DNA of 64,000 nt from Bradyrhizobium sp. B124 (GCF_038967635.1 NZ_CP152413.1:868001-932000); one strand, 5' to 3'. Counted from the first letter of the stretch, positions 37,346-46,551 are shown. A program made the numbers and translations. Notes: generated from the letters alone by a model not told the origin.

Positions 37346-38320
37346 ATGGACGCGCCGTCGACAACGAGTGCAGTGCAACCCGGACGCGGCCGCGTCTTTG
37401 ACTCCATCGTCGATGCGATCGGCTCGACGCCGATCGTGCGGCTGCGCAGACTGCCGCAGGCAAGCGGCGTCAACGCGACGATCCTCGCCAAGCTGGAATA
37501 CTTCAATCCGGCGGCCAGCGTGAAGGATCGCATCGGCGCGGCGATGATCGTGGCGATGGAGAAGGCCGGCATCATCAACGCCGACACCGTGCTGATCGAG
37601 CCGACCTCGGGCAATACCGGAATCGCGCTCGCCTATGTCGCGGCATCGCGCGGCTATCGGCTGAAGCTCGTGATGCCGGAGTCGATGTCGATCGAGCGGC
37701 GGCGGATGCTCGCCTTCCTCGGCGCAGAGATCGTGCTGACCCCGGCGGCGCAGGGCATGAAGGGCTCGATCGCGACCGCGGAAGAACTCGTACGCACGAC
37801 CCCCAACGCCGTCATGCCGCAGCAGTTCAAGAACCTCGCCAACCCCGAAATCCATCGCCGCACCACCGCGGAGGAGATCTGGAACGACACCGGCGGCAAC
37901 ATCGACTATTTCGTCGCCGGCGTCGGCACCGGCGGCACCATCACCGGCGTCGGGCAGGTGCTGAAGCCGCGCAAGCCGTCATTGCGCGTCGTCGCGGTGG
38001 AGCCGGAGGAGAGCCCGGTGCTGTCGGGCGGCCAGCATACGCCGCACAAGATCCAGGGCATCGGCGCGGGCTTCATCCCTGACATCCTCGACCGCTCGGT
38101 GATCGACGAGATCGTCAAGATCAACAGCGCCACCGCAATCGAGACCGCGCGCGCGCTGGCGCGCAACGAAGGCATCCCCGGCGGTATCTCGTCGGGGGCA
38201 GCGATCGCGGCCGCCTTGCAGATCGGCAAGCGGCCGGAGGCTGCGGGCAAGACCATCCTGGCGATTGTGCCGTCATTCTCGGAGCGCTATCTCTCGACGG
38301 TGCTGTTTGAAGGAATCTAG
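37346..38320 (+). CDS. cysK: Cysteine synthase
   Basis: This 324-residue PLP enzyme makes cysteine from O-acetylserine and sulfide. The PLP lysine lies in [11 protein letters not shown], the substrate loop is [19 protein letters not shown], and the phosphate-binding [12 protein letters not shown] is intact. The length and the [12 protein letters not shown] block fit CysK rather than CBS. I chose the ATG at 37346 with AGGAGCC nine bases upstream; a TTG at 37343 is also possible. The next gene begins 3 bases after the stop and is probably in the same transcript. Confidence 0.93.
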   Translation: MDAPSTTSAVQPGRGRVFDSIVDAIGSTPIVRLRRLPQASGVNATILAKLEYFNPAASVKDRIGAAMIVAMEKAGIINADTVLIEPTSGNTGIALAYVAASRGYRLKLVMPESMSIERRRMLAFLGAEIVLTPAAQGMKGSIATAEELVRTTPNAVMPQQFKNLANPEIHRRTTAEEIWNDTGGNIDYFVAGVGTGGTITGVGQVLKPRKPSLRVVAVEPEESPVLSGGQHTPHKIQGIGAGFIPDILDRSVIDEIVKINSATAIETARALARNEGIPGGISSGAAIAAALQIGKRPEAAGKTILAIVPSFSERYLSTVLFEGI

Positions 38321-38323
38321 GAC

Positions 38324-38569
38324 ATGGCCGACCAGCCGAGACGACCGCGAACCCTGAACGATGCCCGTAGCGAAGCAGAGGCGGCGTTCAAACGGGCCAC
38401 CACCAAGGTCGCGGATGCGCTGCCGAAGACTGCGGCCGTCCCGGTCCCGGGCGTCCGGGAGCAGGTCACGCTGCGGATCGATCAGGACGTGCTGGCATAT
38501 TTCCAGGAGGGCGGCCCTGGCTGGCAGGACCGCATCAACGCGGCGCTGCGCAAGGCCGCCGGGAAGTAG
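38324..38569 (+). CDS. BrnA-antitoxin-like small protein without a toxin
   Basis: This 81-residue protein ends in VTLRIDQDVLAYFQEGGPGW and QDRINAALRKAAG, which is the C-terminal ribbon-helix-helix-type pattern of BrnA antitoxins. The N-terminal 40 residues are charged and probably disordered. BrnA normally binds the BrnT RNase, but no brnT-like gene is next to it; it is instead 3 bases after cysK. It may be a solitary regulator or a relic. Its start is the ATG at 38324. Confidence 0.6.
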   Translation: MADQPRRPRTLNDARSEAEAAFKRATTKVADALPKTAAVPVPGVREQVTLRIDQDVLAYFQEGGPGWQDRINAALRKAAGK

Positions 38570-38586
38570 CGCGCTTTCGAAGCAGG

Positions 38587-38612
38587 GAAGCCCGGGATGA
38601 TCCCCGGGCTTC
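38587..38612. terminator. Hairpin after the cysK operon
   Basis: GAAGCCCGGG and CCCGGGCTTC form a 10-base stem 17 bp after the stop of the BrnA-like gene. It would serve as a terminator between convergent genes, though the T run is weak. Confidence 0.6.
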
Positions 38613-38647
38613 GTGTTCGAGCCGCAGCGGTGTAGCGCTCGCGGCCG

Positions 38648-39523
38648 TCATCTTGCGCGCGCCGACACCTTTGCAGCGGGCTTCAGGTTCAGAAGGTTGC
38701 CGGCCAGGATCATGGCGGCGCCAAGCACCGTATAGGCGTCGAGCTGCTCGGCATAAATCAGCCACCCGACGATCGCGGTCAGCGGGACCCGGACGAAATC
38801 CATCGGGATCACGACGGTTGCATCAGCGTGGAGCAGGGCGCGCGCCATGCAGTAATGCGAGAAGGTGCCGCAGAATGCGATCACGGCAAGCCAGCCCCAG
38901 GTGGAGAGCGGCGGCCAGGTCCAGACATAGAGCGCAGGCCCGATGCTGGCGAGCGACTGCACCACCAGCATCCAGAAGATGATCGTCAGCGCCTGCTCGG
39001 TCCGAGTCAGCGATTTGACCACGACGATCGAGACTCCGAAGCCCATGGCCGCGGCAAGCGCGATCAGCTGGCCTGGATTGATCGCCCCGGTCGCCGGCCG
39101 CACGATCACGATGACGCCGATGAGGCCAAGCACGATCGCAACGACCTTCCAGGATGTCATCCGTTCGCCGAGGAAGCCCGCCGCGAGGATCGCGGTCCAG
39201 ATCGGCATCGTGAACTCGATCGCGACCACCTGGCCGATCGGAATCAGTGTGAGCGCATAGAACCAGCCAAGCTGCGCGCAGAAATGGATCAGGTTGCGCG
39301 CGATGTGCAGGTGAACGCGCGCGGTCTTCACGATCGCAAGCCCGCCATGGATGTGGACCAGCGGATACAGCATCACGAAGCCGAGCACGCCGCGCACGGC
39401 CATCAGCTGGAAGACGTTGACCTCGCGCGTCGCCTCGCGGCCGGCCACCGCCACGATCAGCATCAGCGCGAGCCAACCGGACATCCACAGTGCTGCGCGG
39501 GTCTTTGAGGGCGTGCGATCCAT
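38648..39523 (-). CDS. DMT/EamA-family transporter
   Basis: This 291-residue protein has ten hydrophobic spans in two EamA halves. The first half has FYALTLIPIGQVVAIEFTMP and the second HYCMARALLHADATVVIPMD, the classic drug/metabolite transporter pattern. It sits in the inner membrane and probably exports amino acids or metabolites; the substrate is not evident. The ATG at 39523 starts MDRTPSKTRAALWMSGWL; an earlier in-frame start at 39580 lacks support. It is divergent from the RidA gene. Confidence 0.85.
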   Translation of the reverse strand: MDRTPSKTRAALWMSGWLALMLIVAVAGREATREVNVFQLMAVRGVLGFVMLYPLVHIHGGLAIVKTARVHLHIARNLIHFCAQLGWFYALTLIPIGQVVAIEFTMPIWTAILAAGFLGERMTSWKVVAIVLGLIGVIVIVRPATGAINPGQLIALAAAMGFGVSIVVVKSLTRTEQALTIIFWMLVVQSLASIGPALYVWTWPPLSTWGWLAVIAFCGTFSHYCMARALLHADATVVIPMDFVRVPLTAIVGWLIYAEQLDAYTVLGAAMILAGNLLNLKPAAKVSARAR

Positions 39524-39665
39524 GATCGGATTGAGATGAGGAGGGATTCCCGGTATCGGCGAGCCGATATGAATTTGCAACGCGCAATTCTGCGATGCGG
39601 TGGTGCGCCAACCGCGTGATCTCTGCTAAGCAGGGCGGGAATAATCACATTGGGAGGATCTGCTC

Positions 39666-40064
39666 ATGCGTGTCTTGCAACCGGCCGAGTGGTCGAAACC
39701 CCGCGGCTTCTCGCACGGTGTCACGTTCGATGCGCCCGGCAAATGGATCGTGCTGGCGGGGCAGACCGGCGGCGACGAGAAGGGCGAGTACGCGTCCGAG
39801 ATGGCTGCCCAGGTCGGCACGGCGCTGAAGCGCATCATCAAGCTGTTGAACGAAGCCGGCGCCGGTCCCGAGCACATCGTCCGCCTGACCTGGTACCTGA
39901 CCAGCCGCAGCGAATACGAGGCCGCGGGCGCCGGTATCGGCGCGGCGTGGAAGGAGACGCTCGGACGCAATTTCCCGCCGTCCACGCTGCTCTATATCGA
40001 CGGGCTGGTCGATCAGCGCGCCAAGGTCGAGATCGAGGTCACCGCGTTCGTGCCTGCCGCATAG
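39666..40064 (+). CDS. RidA/YjgF family protein
   Basis: This 132-residue protein fits the RidA family (reactive enamine/imine deaminases). It has the family strand GKWIVLAGQTGGDEKGEYAS, helices VGTALKRIIKLLNEAGAGPE, and FPPSTLLYIDGLVDQRAKVE followed by IEVTAFVPA. The glutamate-rich end and the expected substrate Arg are not identical to the best-studied RidA, so it may be one of the other RutC-like subgroups. It should be a cytoplasmic trimer. A terminator at 40101 follows. Confidence 0.82.
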   Translation: MRVLQPAEWSKPRGFSHGVTFDAPGKWIVLAGQTGGDEKGEYASEMAAQVGTALKRIIKLLNEAGAGPEHIVRLTWYLTSRSEYEAAGAGIGAAWKETLGRNFPPSTLLYIDGLVDQRAKVEIEVTAFVPAA

Positions 40065-40100
40065 AGGCACATGCGCGCCATTGCCTGCGCAGCCAACAAA

Positions 40101-40128
40101 AAAGCCCTCGGGATTACCCGAGGGCTTT
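40101..40128. terminator. Bidirectional intrinsic terminator
   Basis: AAAGCCCTCGGG and CCCGAGGGCTTT form a 12-base stem with loop ATTA, with A and T runs on the flanks. It lies between the convergent RidA gene and the secreted gene at 40150. Confidence 0.85.
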
Positions 40129-40149
40129 TGTCGTTGGAGTCCTGATAGC

Positions 40150-40704
40150 TTACTTCGACAGCGTGATGTTGGCGCCGCGGAACTGGCTGTCGGCCCTGAT
40201 CGTGACGGACTGCTTGTTGCCGGCGGTGCGCATCGAGATGTCGGCATTGAAGCCGGGCGCGCTGGCAGCGACCTGGAAGTTGCCGCCGCCGCCGCGACCT
40301 CGCAGATCGCCGTTGACATTGCGACTGGACTCGCTCCAGGAGCCCGTGACCGCATTACCCTCGGCCTGCACATCGGCCGCCAGGTTGAACTTGTAGGCGT
40401 CGCTGGCGCAGGTGAGGCCCATAGTCATCCGGGGCCCGCCGACGTGGTAGGTCGCACGGCAGCGGATACGTTCGCTGGAACCGTCATCCAGGGTGACCGT
40501 GCCGGCGCCCGACCAAGTGCCAGCCATGCCGGCGAACGGGCTGGACTGGGCGTGGCCCGCGCTGCTTGCCAATGCGGTCACGAAAAACGCGACGGCTGCA
40601 AATGCTGGCCGCCGCGCGATGGCGAAGAAACTCGATACGCTGGTGATCTTACTGACGGGATGCTTCCCATCGGCCGCTGCACGGTACGCCAGCTGATGCC
40701 CCAT
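40150..40704 (-). CDS. Secreted hypothetical beta-rich protein
   Basis: This 184-residue protein has a signal peptide in its first 55 residues (RPAFAAVAFFVTALASSAGHAQ). The mature part of about 130 residues starts FAGMAGTWSGAGTVTLDDGS, a calycin/lipocalin-like opening common among Bradyrhizobium periplasmic proteins. Two cysteines (RIRCRATY, GLTCASD) could pair. The ATG at 40704 is the nearest start before the signal and overlaps the upstream gene by 56 bp. No enzymatic motif is seen. Confidence 0.65.
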   Translation of the reverse strand: MGHQLAYRAAADGKHPVSKITSVSSFFAIARRPAFAAVAFFVTALASSAGHAQSSPFAGMAGTWSGAGTVTLDDGSSERIRCRATYHVGGPRMTMGLTCASDAYKFNLAADVQAEGNAVTGSWSESSRNVNGDLRGRGGGGNFQVAASAPGFNADISMRTAGNKQSVTIRADSQFRGANITLSK

Positions 40705-41008
40705 TCCACTTCCCCGATCCGGAGTTGCCACTGAGTTGTCCGTTCGCATATGCACCATTGATCGAGACTCGCACAAGGCCCCCGCTGCCCACGGTTCCGG
40801 AGATCCCCGCACCCTGCGCTGAGATCTTTCCGTCGACGACATTCACTGTTGAACTGGACGACGGCTCGCAGCTGCCGGTCTTGGTGACGACAGTGACGCT
40901 CCAGAGGCCGTCGTAGGGCTGCTGGGCGGACACGGGAACAGCGGTGAGGGCAACTGCCGAAGCGACCGAGGTGACCAAAATCAGGTCGCGAATGCGGATC
41001 GAACGCAT
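40649..41008 (-). CDS. Secreted hypothetical protein
   Basis: This 119-residue protein begins with a signal peptide (IRDLILVTSVASAVALTAVP and SAQ) and continues with about 90 residues starting QQPYDGLWSVTVVTKTGSCE. Two cysteines (GSCEPS, VPCSGRW) probably pair. The pattern WSVTVVTKTG...G.W.AS is a small beta-domain known from rhizobial periplasmic proteins without known function. Its 3' end overlaps the next gene by 56 bp, so the two are linked. Confidence 0.65.
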   Translation of the reverse strand: MRSIRIRDLILVTSVASAVALTAVPVSAQQPYDGLWSVTVVTKTGSCEPSSSSTVNVVDGKISAQGAGISGTVGSGGLVRVSINGAYANGQLSGNSGSGKWNGASAGVPCSGRWEASRQ

Positions 41009-41201
41009 GAATCAAATCCCTGTAATTTCGTGTGATGACGCGGCTTATCCTGTCACAATGTGTTCAAAATTTGCTGCGTCGCAGAAGCCCCAAATGTTCC
41101 TGTGGACTCAAACACATCATAGTGAATCTGGTTCCGGGTCAGGAACGAAGAATTTGTTCCGTCGCTTGATTGCATCGGGTATTAAGATACCAAGATGCGG
41201 A

Positions 41202-41801
41202 TTAGTGTTTGCTGGGGCTGAGGTTAGGCGCCTTGGTCGCAAACTGCTCATCCTGGGGCTTGGCCGGCAGCGTCTTGAAGGCCTTCGCGTAATCGATGAC
41301 CTCCCCGAGCAGGCGCAGGCCGAGCGGTGCGAGCGCACGCTCCCACAATTCGCGTGCGGTCTCGCCCTTCTTGACGAACACCCAGTCCTGGGCGGCGATG
41401 GCGCCGGCGTCCATGCGGTCGGCGAGGTGATAGATGCTGCCGCCGGCGATCGGATCGCCTTCCTTGATGGTCCACTCCACCGCCGCGATGCCGCGGTGGC
41501 GGGGCAGCAGCGACGGGTGGTAGCCGACGCCACCAAACTTGGCCACGGCGAGGGCCTCCTTGCTGACCCGGGCGTGGCTGTGGGCCGTGACGATCAGGTC
41601 GGTGCCCGGCGCGATCTCGGCGGCCGTCACCAGCTTGGGATCGGCCTGGACCACGACCTCGATGCCGGCCGCCCGGGCCGCAGCCGCCAGCCGGTCCTCG
41701 CCGTCATGGACGACCACCCTTGCGATCTCGACGGCGTGCTCGCGCAGCATGTTCAAGGTCGTCACGCCGAAGTGGCGGGAACCGACGAGGGTAAGGCGCA
41801 T
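41202..41801 (-). CDS. Formyltransferase-like protein (short)
   Basis: This 199-residue protein carries only the formyltransferase catalytic domain. The key motif HPSLLPRHRG (95-104) and DAGAIAAQDWVFV with GETARELW resemble methionyl-tRNA formyltransferase and the sugar N-formyltransferases. The C-terminal tRNA-binding domain of Fmt (about 100 residues) is missing, so it is not the housekeeping enzyme. Substrate may be an amino sugar or another amine. No sugar-synthesis genes lie nearby. It has a plain ATG start with no ribosome-site ambiguity. Confidence 0.75.
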   Translation of the reverse strand: MRLTLVGSRHFGVTTLNMLREHAVEIARVVVHDGEDRLAAAARAAGIEVVVQADPKLVTAAEIAPGTDLIVTAHSHARVSKEALAVAKFGGVGYHPSLLPRHRGIAAVEWTIKEGDPIAGGSIYHLADRMDAGAIAAQDWVFVKKGETARELWERALAPLGLRLLGEVIDYAKAFKTLPAKPQDEQFATKAPNLSPSKH

Positions 41802-41920
41802 GGGATCAATTCCGTGGGGGTTACGCGGGATTTGGTTGGGCTGCCGCTATGCCGATAGCACACCGCGGCCGCCTGTTTCGTTGTCCTGCCCGTTATCAAC
41901 AGGTCGGCCGGCTGGCAACC

Positions 41921-43210
41921 TCAGGCCGACGGCTGCTTGCTCGCCAGCACCTTGTCGATACGCCGGCCGTCGAGATCGACGATCTCGAAGTCCCAGCCCT
42001 GCGCGTTGATTTTCGCACCGACATCGGGGATCGCGCCAAACGCATGCAGCAGGAAGCCGGCGGCGGTCTGGTAGGGCCGCGGCGAGGGCAGCACGATGCC
42101 GAGCAGTTCGCTGAACTCGAGCGCCGGCATCCAGCCCGAGATCAGATAGGAGCCGTCGTCGCGCCTGACATAGGCGGGCTCGGCCGGGCCTTCCTCGGTA
42201 TGGAAGGCGCCGACGATGGCCTCGAGGATGTCGGCGCTGGTCACGACGCCCTGGAAGGTGCCGTACTCGTCGTGCACGAGGCCGATATGCACCGCGGAGT
42301 CGCGCAGGATCGCGACCACGTCGCGGGCGTCGACGGTCTCCGGAATGATCGGCGCATCGCGCGTCAGCGCGCGGATGTCGGGCGTCTGGCCGGCGAGGTA
42401 GACGTCGAGCACGTCCTTGGCCTGCACGATGCCGAGCGCATGATCGCGGTTGCCGTCGAACACCACGCAGCGCGAGTGACTGCTCCTTTGCAGCGTCGCC
42501 AGGATCTCGGGCGCGGGGGCGGCGAGGTCGATCAGGCTGACCTCGTGGCGCGGCGTCATGACGGCGCCGACCGGCAGATCGCCGAGCCGCATCACGCCGG
42601 CGATCATCTCCTTTTCGCCGGGCTCGAGCACGCCGGCGTTTTCGGCTTCCACCACCAGCGTCTTGATCTCGTCCTCGCTGACGCGGTCCTGCGCATCCTC
42701 GCGATGGCCCAATAGCCACAGCAGCGATTTGCCGGAGCGGTCGAGGAGCCACACCACCGGCAGCGACAATTTCGCCATCACCGTCATCGCCGGCGCGGCC
42801 CGCACCGCGATCGCCTCGGGATCGCGCAGCGCGATCTGCTTCGGCACCAGCTCGCCGACGATCAGCGAGGCATAGGTGATCACGCCGACCACGATGCCGA
42901 CACCGGCAGCGTCGGCGACGTTGGGCGGCACGCCAAGCTCGAACAGCCATTGCGAGAGGCGCTGGCCCAGCGTCGCGCCCGAGAAGGCGCCCGACAGCAC
43001 GCCGATCAGCGTGATGCCGATCTGCACCGTGGAGAGGAATTTTCCGGGATCGGAGGCCAGCGCAAGCGCGCGGCGCGAACCGCTGACGCCGCGTTCGACC
43101 AGCGCGGCGAGGCGCGCCGGACGGGAGGAGACGATCGCGAGCTCGGACATCGACAACAGACCGTTGACGACGATCAAGACCGCCACGATCGCAAGTTCCA
43201 GATATAACAC
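41921..43210 (-). CDS. CorC/HlyC-type protein with DUF21 and CBS domains
   Basis: This 429-residue membrane protein has a DUF21 membrane domain (LELAIVAVLIVVNGLLSMSE, several spans), two CBS domains (LGIVQAKDVLDVYL; FQGVVTSADILEAIVGAF) and a C-terminal CorC-HlyC domain. Members act in magnesium/cobalt efflux or envelope ion balance. The start is a GTG at 43210, preceded by AGGGA; upstream in-frame codons give unlikely sequence. Its promoter lies in the 216-bp gap before the small gene at 43428, which is on the same strand. Confidence 0.85.
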   Translation of the reverse strand: MLYLELAIVAVLIVVNGLLSMSELAIVSSRPARLAALVERGVSGSRRALALASDPGKFLSTVQIGITLIGVLSGAFSGATLGQRLSQWLFELGVPPNVADAAGVGIVVGVITYASLIVGELVPKQIALRDPEAIAVRAAPAMTVMAKLSLPVVWLLDRSGKSLLWLLGHREDAQDRVSEDEIKTLVVEAENAGVLEPGEKEMIAGVMRLGDLPVGAVMTPRHEVSLIDLAAPAPEILATLQRSSHSRCVVFDGNRDHALGIVQAKDVLDVYLAGQTPDIRALTRDAPIIPETVDARDVVAILRDSAVHIGLVHDEYGTFQGVVTSADILEAIVGAFHTEEGPAEPAYVRRDDGSYLISGWMPALEFSELLGIVLPSPRPYQTAAGFLLHAFGAIPDVGAKINAQGWDFEIVDLDGRRIDKVLASKQPSA

Positions 43211-43381
43211 GGGAGTCCCTGAGGTTTGGCGGCATGGGCCGCTCTGCGACGCCCTATATAGGCATACCGGGGCCGTTTTGCTGTGCCTTGTCGGGCGCCC
43301 CTGCACAAGCAGAGGGTGCGTATGGCGCGCATGCAGCAGGAGATCGCGGCATTTTGGCGCGCGGGCGCTTGTGACACCGGC

Positions 43382-43425
43382 GCGTTTTCTTCACGCGAGC
43401 GGCAATCCGCTGCGCTGGAAAACGC
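43382..43425. repeat. Dispersed repeat (GCGTTTTC...GAAAACGC), second copy
   Basis: GCGTTTTCTTCACGCGA and a GGAAAACGC arm match the copy at 12453-12497 with several differences. It lies just before the stop of a small gene. Confidence 0.65.
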
Positions 43426-43427
43426 TC

Positions 43428-43685
43428 CTAGGCGAGTATCCGCAGCTCAGGTCTGACGAACGTCTTGCCCGATGCAGAAGGCTGACTCAGCATCTGTTTG
43501 GAAGCGGCTTGCAGCTGCACGCGTAAATCGGCGTTGCATTGCTTCATCTGGTTGCGCAGTTCGCGTCGGGAGAAGGCGGTGAGCGAGGGGTCCGCAAGCT
43601 GCTGCCAGGCGCTGCGGAGCCATTCCTGCAGCTCGCGAATGTTCTGATCCAAAATCTTCTGATCCAGGACGCTGGGCTGGGTCAT
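43428..43685 (-). CDS. Small hypothetical helical protein
   Basis: This 85-residue soluble protein is mostly helical: DQKILDQNIRELQEWLRSAW and RRELRNQMKQCNADLRVQLQ can form coiled coils. It has one cysteine and no export signal. The best start is the ATG at 43685; an earlier in-frame ATG at 43700 adds five residues. I know of no function. It is upstream of the CorC-like gene on the same strand. Confidence 0.6.
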   Translation of the reverse strand: MTQPSVLDQKILDQNIRELQEWLRSAWQQLADPSLTAFSRRELRNQMKQCNADLRVQLQAASKQMLSQPSASGKTFVRPELRILA

Positions 43686-43813
43686 GCAGCCAAATCCCAC
43701 GAAGTGATCAGTTGCAAAGTAACGCTGATTCGCGTCGCTTCACCTAGCGTTATGTTGCGCAGGCGCGTGTTCGGCAGGGGAGATCGGATGCGGCAGGCGC
43801 GCCGTGGCCCGGC

Positions 43814-44029
43814 TCAGCGCGCCTTGCCGGGGCCCGTGCGCAGGAAATCCAGCGCGATCGGCAGCGCGAGGAACAGCGCGGCCATCATCGAAAGATGACG
43901 CGTTTGCGTGGCGGTCAGGCCGAGATCATGTTGGGCGAGATCGGCGAGCATGATCGCTGTGTAGGCGGCGACGCAGATCGCGACGGCGATGCTCCCGAAA
44001 TCGGTCTTGCTGTCGGTCTCATCGTTCAC
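43814..44029 (-). CDS. Small two-span membrane protein
   Basis: This 71-residue protein has two hydrophobic segments (FGSIAVAICVAAYTAIMLAD and MMAALFLALPIALDFL) and charged ends, so it is a small inner-membrane protein. The GTG at 44029 has AAGGAAG about 14 bases upstream and gives a start of NDETDSKTD; the ATG at 44071 adds 14 residues. I recognise no family. Confidence 0.55.
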   Translation of the reverse strand: MNDETDSKTDFGSIAVAICVAAYTAIMLADLAQHDLGLTATQTRHLSMMAALFLALPIALDFLRTGPGKAR

Positions 44030-44163
44030 GGCGGCACCACTTCCTTGTGGGAGTGGTGTAGCGTGGCTCACCGGTACCGACTATGAGCTGGATCACGGGC
44101 GCGAGACGGACGACCGGCTTCGCTCGTCGCGGCGATCGATCAGGCTGGCTCGCGGCACGAAGC

Positions 44164-44313
44164 CTAGCGAGGGAGCTTGCGTTCCGGCTGGCTTTCCTGC
44201 GGAAGCTTGACCGGGACGTGGGGTGATGTGCTCACCACACGCGGGCTGCCGTCGGAATGGGTCTGGCCGTTGAGCAATGTCTCGAGAACCAAAAAGAATT
44301 TTTCAGAAAGCAT
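44164..44313 (-). CDS. Small hypothetical protein (49 aa)
   Basis: This 49-residue frame runs from ATG at 44313 to TAG at 44164. It reads [20 protein letters not shown], then [20 protein letters not shown] and a basic end. The hydrophobic start is followed by a Ser/Pro-rich part, a form I associate with small conserved Bradyrhizobium proteins. No signal peptidase site is obvious. It is too short for most gene finders, and its function is unknown. Confidence 0.5.
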   Translation of the reverse strand: MLSEKFFLVLETLLNGQTHSDGSPRVVSTSPHVPVKLPQESQPERKLPR

Positions 44314-44558
44314 GGGCGTAGCCCTCGTCGTCTAATGTCCTTATGTCGCGGCACCCGGCGGAAAATTCGATCAATTAAAAGCGAGTCGCGCCGCCATGGC
44401 GATGCTGCGGCGCGGGGGCGGCCCGGTGCAATCCGGGAGATTACCGGCACTGAGCCTTCAGCCTGCGCGCCGATAGTTGCCAAATTCCTAACGGCGGCCG
44501 CCGCAGCGGGTGATCGCGTCACACCGTTCCTTCAAGGATCGACGCTAACGGGAGCGGC

Positions 44559-44750
44559 ATGGATCGAGACCAGGACATCGACGAGGGATTTGGGTCGGCG
44601 CTGCGCCGCAGCTACGGCCGGTTCGCCTGGTGGATCGTGCGGCTTAACCGCGTGCTCGAGCCGTCGCGCGCGGCCGAGCCGCCGCGCACCCAATTGCCGC
44701 CGCGCGCCGCCGTCCCGCCACGGCGATCCATCCCACCGCGCCCGGAATAG
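44559..44750 (+). CDS. Small proline/arginine-rich hypothetical protein
   Basis: This 63-residue protein starts [20 protein letters not shown] and ends in repeated PPR-type units ([20 protein letters not shown]). A GGGAG ribosome site precedes the ATG. Low-complexity tails like this are often disordered. The antisense frame is also open, which is expected from its GC bias. Function unknown, and the call is only moderate. Confidence 0.4.
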   Translation: MDRDQDIDEGFGSALRRSYGRFAWWIVRLNRVLEPSRAAEPPRTQLPPRAAVPPRRSIPPRPE

Positions 44751-44889
44751 ACCTCACCAGAATACCGCCGTCTCCTGTATCGGCCGTTCGGCCGGACTGC
44801 TATGCATGCGCCATCCGCGGACCCTCGGGGTCCGCCGTTTTGACGATGCGGCCGCGAGGCGGCGCAAGCGACGAGAAGGGACAGACACA

Positions 44890-45741
44890 ATGATCGAGAC
44901 GGTTGGCATCATCGGCGCCGGAACCATGGGCAACGGTATCTCGCAAATCTGCGCGGCGGCGGGGATTGCCGTGACCATGGTGGATATCTCGGACGCGGCG
45001 GTGCAACGCGGCCTGAAGACGGTCGGGTCCAGTCTCGACCGCCTGGTCGCCAAGGAGAAGATGACGGCGGCCGATCGCGACGCGACGCTCGCGCGGATCA
45101 ACGCGACCACCGACAAGTCCAAGCTTGCCGCCTGCGATCTCGTGATCGAAGCCGCCACCGAGAACGAGGAGCTGAAGGTCAAGATCCTCAGGGATCTCTG
45201 CGCCGGGCTGAAGCCGAGCGCGCTGGTCGCAACCAACACCTCGTCGATCTCGATCACCCGCCTTGCGGCCTCGACGGATCGTCCCGACCGCTTCATCGGG
45301 ATGCACTTCTTCAATCCGGTCCCGGTGATGGCGCTGCTCGAACTGATCCGCGGCCTGCAGACCTCGGACGACACGGTCGCCAAGGCCGAAGCCTTCGCAA
45401 AGCGTATCGGCAAGGTCGCGATCACCGCGAAGAACAGCCCGGGCTTTGCGGTGAATCGCATCCTGTGCCCGATGATCAACGAGGCGATCTTCGCGCTGCA
45501 GGAAGGCATTGCGACCGCGGAAGAGATCGATGCCGGCATGAAGCTCGGCTGCAACCATCCGATCGGCCCGCTCGCGCTTGCCGACCTGATCGGGCTCGAC
45601 ACCATGCTGTCGGTGATGGAGGTGTTCTACACCGGCTTCAACGATCCCAAATACCGGCCGGCGCCGCTGCTGAAGGAGATGGTCGATGCCGGCCATCTCG
45701 GCCGCAAAACCGGGCAGGGGTTCTACAGCTACAGCAAGTGA
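44890..45741 (+). CDS. 3-hydroxybutyryl-CoA dehydrogenase
   Basis: This 283-residue enzyme oxidises 3-hydroxybutyryl-CoA with NAD(P) in fatty acid and polyhydroxybutyrate-related metabolism. It has the Rossmann motif [26 protein letters not shown], the catalytic [14 protein letters not shown] (His) and [14 protein letters not shown]. Length is the classical 280-290. The ATG at 44890 follows a ribosome-binding region AGGGACAGACACA; the frame is open upstream but only with low-complexity sequence. A strong terminator follows at 45843. Confidence 0.92.
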   Translation: MIETVGIIGAGTMGNGISQICAAAGIAVTMVDISDAAVQRGLKTVGSSLDRLVAKEKMTAADRDATLARINATTDKSKLAACDLVIEAATENEELKVKILRDLCAGLKPSALVATNTSSISITRLAASTDRPDRFIGMHFFNPVPVMALLELIRGLQTSDDTVAKAEAFAKRIGKVAITAKNSPGFAVNRILCPMINEAIFALQEGIATAEEIDAGMKLGCNHPIGPLALADLIGLDTMLSVMEVFYTGFNDPKYRPAPLLKEMVDAGHLGRKTGQGFYSYSK

Positions 45742-45842
45742 AGTCTGCGCGCGCCCGACCCCCGTAGTCATCCGGGATGGATCGCGCGGACAAGCTCGCG
45801 TAACCACAACGCCTGATCCGCCACTGAGGCGGGGGACATCAG

Positions 45843-45886
45843 ACACGAGGCCCGGGCTCCTAGGCACACCGGGCCTCGTGTTTTTT
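45843..45886 (+). terminator. Strong intrinsic terminator
   Basis: ACACGAGGCCCGG and CCGGGCCTCGTGT form a 13-base perfect stem followed by six T. It ends the 3-hydroxybutyryl-CoA dehydrogenase transcript. Confidence 0.9.
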
Positions 45887-46038
45887 GTGTGGTCCCCAGC
45901 CCATCCGGAGCGCCTTGGCTTCCGATGCGCTCCTCGCGCGCGGGTCACACCTTCTTGAGGCGGAGAGCGGAAACCTCGCAGATCTTCCCGGCGTACCTAA
46001 ATCAACGGCTGGGTGCCGATCGAGAAGGAAGCAGGATC

Positions 46039-46299
46039 ATGCGCAGGTCGAATTTGGCAATTCTGGCGTTCGCGGCGCTCGGGACGAGCTGGATTGTCGG
46101 CTCCGCACAGCCGGCGGCGGCCGATCCCTATGATTATCCCTGGTGCATCCAGGGCAGGGATGAGGGATATCCCGGCTATTGCGGCTACCAGACCTACGAG
46201 CAGTGCCAGGCGTCGGCGTCAGGCCGCGATGCCTATTGCGGCATCAATCCGCGTGTTGCGTTCAGCCAGCAGCGGATATCGCCGCGGGCCCCTCGCTAA
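46039..46299 (+). CDS. DUF3551-type secreted protein
   Basis: This 86-residue protein has a signal peptide (LAILAFAALGTSWIVGSAQP) and a cysteine-rich mature part: YDYPWCIQGRDEGYPGYCGY, then YEQCQASASGRDAYC. This spacing of four cysteines around YPWC and GYQTYEQC is the DUF3551 pattern, abundant in Bradyrhizobium and of unknown function. It should be periplasmic with two disulfides. The ATG at 46039 gives the signal peptide; the open frame extends upstream. Confidence 0.8.
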   Translation: MRRSNLAILAFAALGTSWIVGSAQPAAADPYDYPWCIQGRDEGYPGYCGYQTYEQCQASASGRDAYCGINPRVAFSQQRISPRAPR

Positions 46300-46386
46300 G
46301 CGGTACGAGCATGTCGGCCGGGCGGCCATCAGGCATGATGGTTGCATTGTCGATGGTCGGAGAATTCACCCTGCGTTGGAGAGCAC

Positions 46387-46551
46387 ATGGGCGAGATCAT
46401 CAGGTTCATCTCGAAGTCTGAACTGGAGCGCGCGCGTCTGATTCGCGAAGCCCGGGCCAACTACGAGCGCATCTTTCCGTCGGCCGATTCGGCTGATGTG
46501 CAGGGCGCCGCGGTCGAGGGCGACGGCAGCGAGGCGTCGTCGAAGCCGTAG
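46387..46551 (+). CDS. Small hypothetical protein (54 aa)
   Basis: This 54-residue protein starts MGEIIRFISKSELERARLIR with an amphipathic, charged helix and continues to an acidic tail. It is similar in form to short conserved proteins of Bradyrhizobium whose role is not known. It lies 37 bp before the membrane protein at 46589. The start at 46387 follows GGAGAG. Confidence 0.5.
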   Translation: MGEIIRFISKSELERARLIREARANYERIFPSADSADVQGAAVEGDGSEASSKP

